Source: Nocardia terrae (GTDB taxonomy: Bacteria > Actinomycetota > Actinomycetes > Mycobacteriales > Mycobacteriaceae). From it: a DNA stretch of 64,000 nucleotides. Location: NCBI RefSeq assembly GCF_009760405.1, contig NZ_WRPP01000012.1, positions 1-64,000 on the forward strand, given 5' to 3'. The translations under genes and the position numbers were made by a program. Positions 62,295-64,000 of the stretch are shown here, piece after piece. The number at the start of each line of letters is the position of its first letter. The first letter of the stretch is position 1. Below the pieces are notes generated by a model. The model searched no databases, was not told the origin of the DNA, and saw only the letters and a program-made list of their open reading frames with translations.

Positions 62295-63205
62295 TGCGTC
62301 TCGTCTCCTCGCGGTTTCGTCGCGGTCATCAGAATGTGGTGGGCCATACCGGCCTTGGCCGCCTCGGGGACGCTACGGCCGTGGTCTTCGAGCAGGGCGA
62401 CCGGATCGCCCTCGGTCACCAGCCAGCGGTGCATGGCGAACCAGTCGCGGGGGTCGTGACGGTCCTCCCACGGGTAGAACAGATTCTCCAGGTCGATGGT
62501 GATTCCGGCCTCCGCCATGACCTTCTTGCGCCGCTCCCGGAACTCGTCGGCCATATCGCCGCCGCGCCCCAGATTCAGTGCCAGGCGGCTGCCGGGAGCG
62601 CTGAGCTCCACCACCTTCTCCAGCAGCTGGTTCTGTGCGTGACCGGGCAGGTACCGCAGCAGGCCCTCGGCCAGCCAGGCGGTCGGCTCCCCGGGTTCGA
62701 AACCCTTGTCCAGCAAGGCTTTCGGCCAGTCCTGCCGCAGGTCGATCGCCACCTCGCGACGATCGGCGGCGGGCTCGTCCTCGGCCAGCGCCCGCGCCTT
62801 GAACGCCAGCACCTTCGGTTGGTCGAGCTCGAAAATCCTGGTGCCCGAGGGCCATTCGAGCCGGTAGGCGCGAGCGTCGAGACCGGCGGCCAGGATCACG
62901 ATCTGCCGGATGCCGGCCCGCGCGGCGGCGGCGAAGTACTCGTCGAAGTACACGGTGCGGGCGATGAGCACGCTGCCCATCGACCAGCCGCGCAGATCAC
63001 CGTCGTCGACGTTCTGCCCGCTCAGCGACCCCGCCATGAGCGCATCCCAGCCGGGCGAGGCGACCGCGCCGACGAGCTTCGCCGCATACGGATCGTGGAA
63101 CAGCGCGTCCTCGCGCTTGGATTCGTACGCCCGGATCGCCGCCACGCCGAGGGCGGTCGCGCCCACGCTCTCCGTGATGTCCCAACTGTCGTCATCGGTT
63201 CGCAT
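62291..63205 (-). CDS. SAM-dependent methyltransferase (TIGR00027/PPM family)
   Basis: A 304-aa class I methyltransferase of the leucine-carboxyl-methyltransferase-like family, numerous in mycobacteria and Nocardia. The start WDITESVGATALGVAAIRAYES, SAM motif VILAAGLDARAYRLEWP (about 109-125) and FELDQPKVLAFKA are typical. The substrate is unknown. It lies between argG (42-nt gap) and argH (overlap), which is not the usual arg gene order; a role in arginine metabolism is not shown. Confidence 0.9.
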
Positions 63206-63247
63206 GGGCGCGTCTCCTCAGGCCGGTATGTCTCCGGTCGCAGGCTA

Positions 63248-64000
63248 CTACTTGCTGTTGAGATCCCGACGCGCCGCGACCTTGGACGACAGGCCGTGGA
63301 TCTGCACGAAGCCCTTGGCCAGCGACTGGTCGAAGGTGTCGCCCTCGTCGTAGGTGGCCAGGTTGAAGTCGTAGAGCGACTCGTCGGAGCGACGGCCGTT
63401 GACCACCACATTGCCGCCGTGCAGCACCATGCGGATCTCACCGGAGACGTGCTGCTGGGTCTCGCTCACGAACGCGTCCAGCGCGCGCTTGAGCGGCGAG
63501 TACCACAGGCCGTCGTACACCAGCTCGCCCCAGCGCTGCTCGACCTGCCGCTTGTAGCGGCCCAGCTCGCGCTCGATGGTGACCGCTTCCATCTCCTGGT
63601 GGGCGGCGATGAGCGCGATCGCGCCCGGGGCCTCGTAGATCTCGCGGCTCTTGATGCCGACGAGCCGGTCCTCGACCATGTCGAGGCGGCCCACGCCCTG
63701 GCGGCCGGCGCGCTTGTTCAGCTCGGTGATGGCCTCGAGCATGGTGACCGGGCGGCCGTCGATGGCGACCGGGACACCCTTGTCGAAGGTGACGATGAGC
63801 TCGTCGGGCGCCTCGAAGTTGACGGTCGGGTCGACGGTGTAGTCGTAGACGTCCTTGGTCGGCGCGTTCCACAGGTCCTCGAGGAACCCGGTCTCGACCG
63901 CGCGGCCCCACAGGTTCTGGTCGATGGAGAACGGCGACTTCTTGGACACGTTGATCGGCAGGTTGTTCTCACCCGCGAACTCGATGGCCTTCTCACGGGT
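63248..64000 (-). CDS. argG: Argininosuccinate synthase, C-terminal part (cut by window edge)
   Basis: The last 250 aa of ArgG, which joins citrulline and aspartate using ATP. Seen: REKAIEFAGENNLPI at the edge, SIDQNLWGRAVETGFLEDLW, AIALIAAHQEMEAVTIERE and the C-terminal tetramer-forming region. The N-terminal ATP-binding part lies beyond base 64000. First gene of the argG-methyltransferase-argH unit seen here. Confidence 0.96.
   Translation of the reverse strand, partial: TREKAIEFAGENNLPINVSKKSPFSIDQNLWGRAVETGFLEDLWNAPTKDVYDYTVDPTVNFEAPDELIVTFDKGVPVAIDGRPVTMLEAITELNKRAGRQGVGRLDMVEDRLVGIKSREIYEAPGAIALIAAHQEMEAVTIERELGRYKRQVEQRWGELVYDGLWYSPLKRALDAFVSETQQHVSGEIRMVLHGGNVVVNGRRSDESLYDFNLATYDEGDTFDQSLAKGFVQIHGLSSKVAARRDLNSK

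Overview
The window is chromosomal DNA from a high-GC, mycolic-acid-type actinomycete, most likely Nocardia or a close relative (inference). Supporting signs are the tyrS / mpg / Rv1683-like lipase-acyl-CoA synthetase / argH-argG set, which lies in one neighbourhood in Mycobacterium tuberculosis as well, a fused HadA-HadB type dehydratase, many TetR regulators, and many -10 boxes (TANNNT) lying 6-7 nt upstream of start codons, the signature of leaderless mRNAs.

Layout. 0-0.48 kb: promoter and boxA leader of an rRNA operon that runs leftwards out of the window. 0.48-11 kb: tyrS, a DoxX protein, a GntR regulator divergent from a leuA paralogue, a Clp-N protein, mpg, a small secreted protein, an ECF41 sigma factor with its FAD oxidoreductase partner, a DsbA-like oxidoreductase and LtrA. 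11-17.8 kb: a two-component system, then a translationally coupled GT2 / DUF2064 / membrane molybdopterin oxidoreductase / membrane protein operon facing a multi-pass membrane protein. 17.8-23.4 kb: amidase with divergent TetR and a clear operator, a sugar epimerase, and an ABC exporter plus TetR operon behind two overlapping palindromes. 23.4-30.2 kb: a surface-glycan locus with a GtrA flippase-like protein, a large GT-C-like membrane protein, a polyprenyl-phosphate-type GT2 and a WecE-like sugar aminotransferase around one divergent promoter. 30.2-34.4 kb: aquaporin, AraC regulator, membrane protein, a catalytic-domain-only alanyl-tRNA synthetase homologue and a truncated tetR.

37.8-42.4 kb is the most interesting part: a four-gene operon coding for a family 2B encapsulin shell protein (HK97-type shell with a cyclic-nucleotide-binding-like domain), a 2-methylisoborneol-synthase-like terpene cyclase with a long disordered N-terminus carrying three GP(S/T)G(I/L)G repeats, a geranyl diphosphate C2-methyltransferase and an isopentenyl diphosphate isomerase. 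It reads as a protein nanocompartment that encloses a C11 terpene cyclase, together with enzymes making its substrate. A decayed ABC1-kinase pseudogene follows.

42.9-50.6 kb: TetR, a secreted lipase, fused HadAB, two tandem PucR/CdaR-type regulators, and an nsrR-hmp nitric oxide detoxification operon. 50.7-60.8 kb: NCS1 permease, secreted proteins, threonine dehydratase, SMR transporter, an I36-type inhibitor, a 982-aa LuxR-family ATPase regulator, VOC and DUF1801 proteins, and an ECF sigma/redoxin pair. 60.8-64 kb: argG (cut by the window edge), a SAM methyltransferase and argH in one operon on the minus strand. No tRNA gene, CRISPR array, insertion sequence or prophage was seen.
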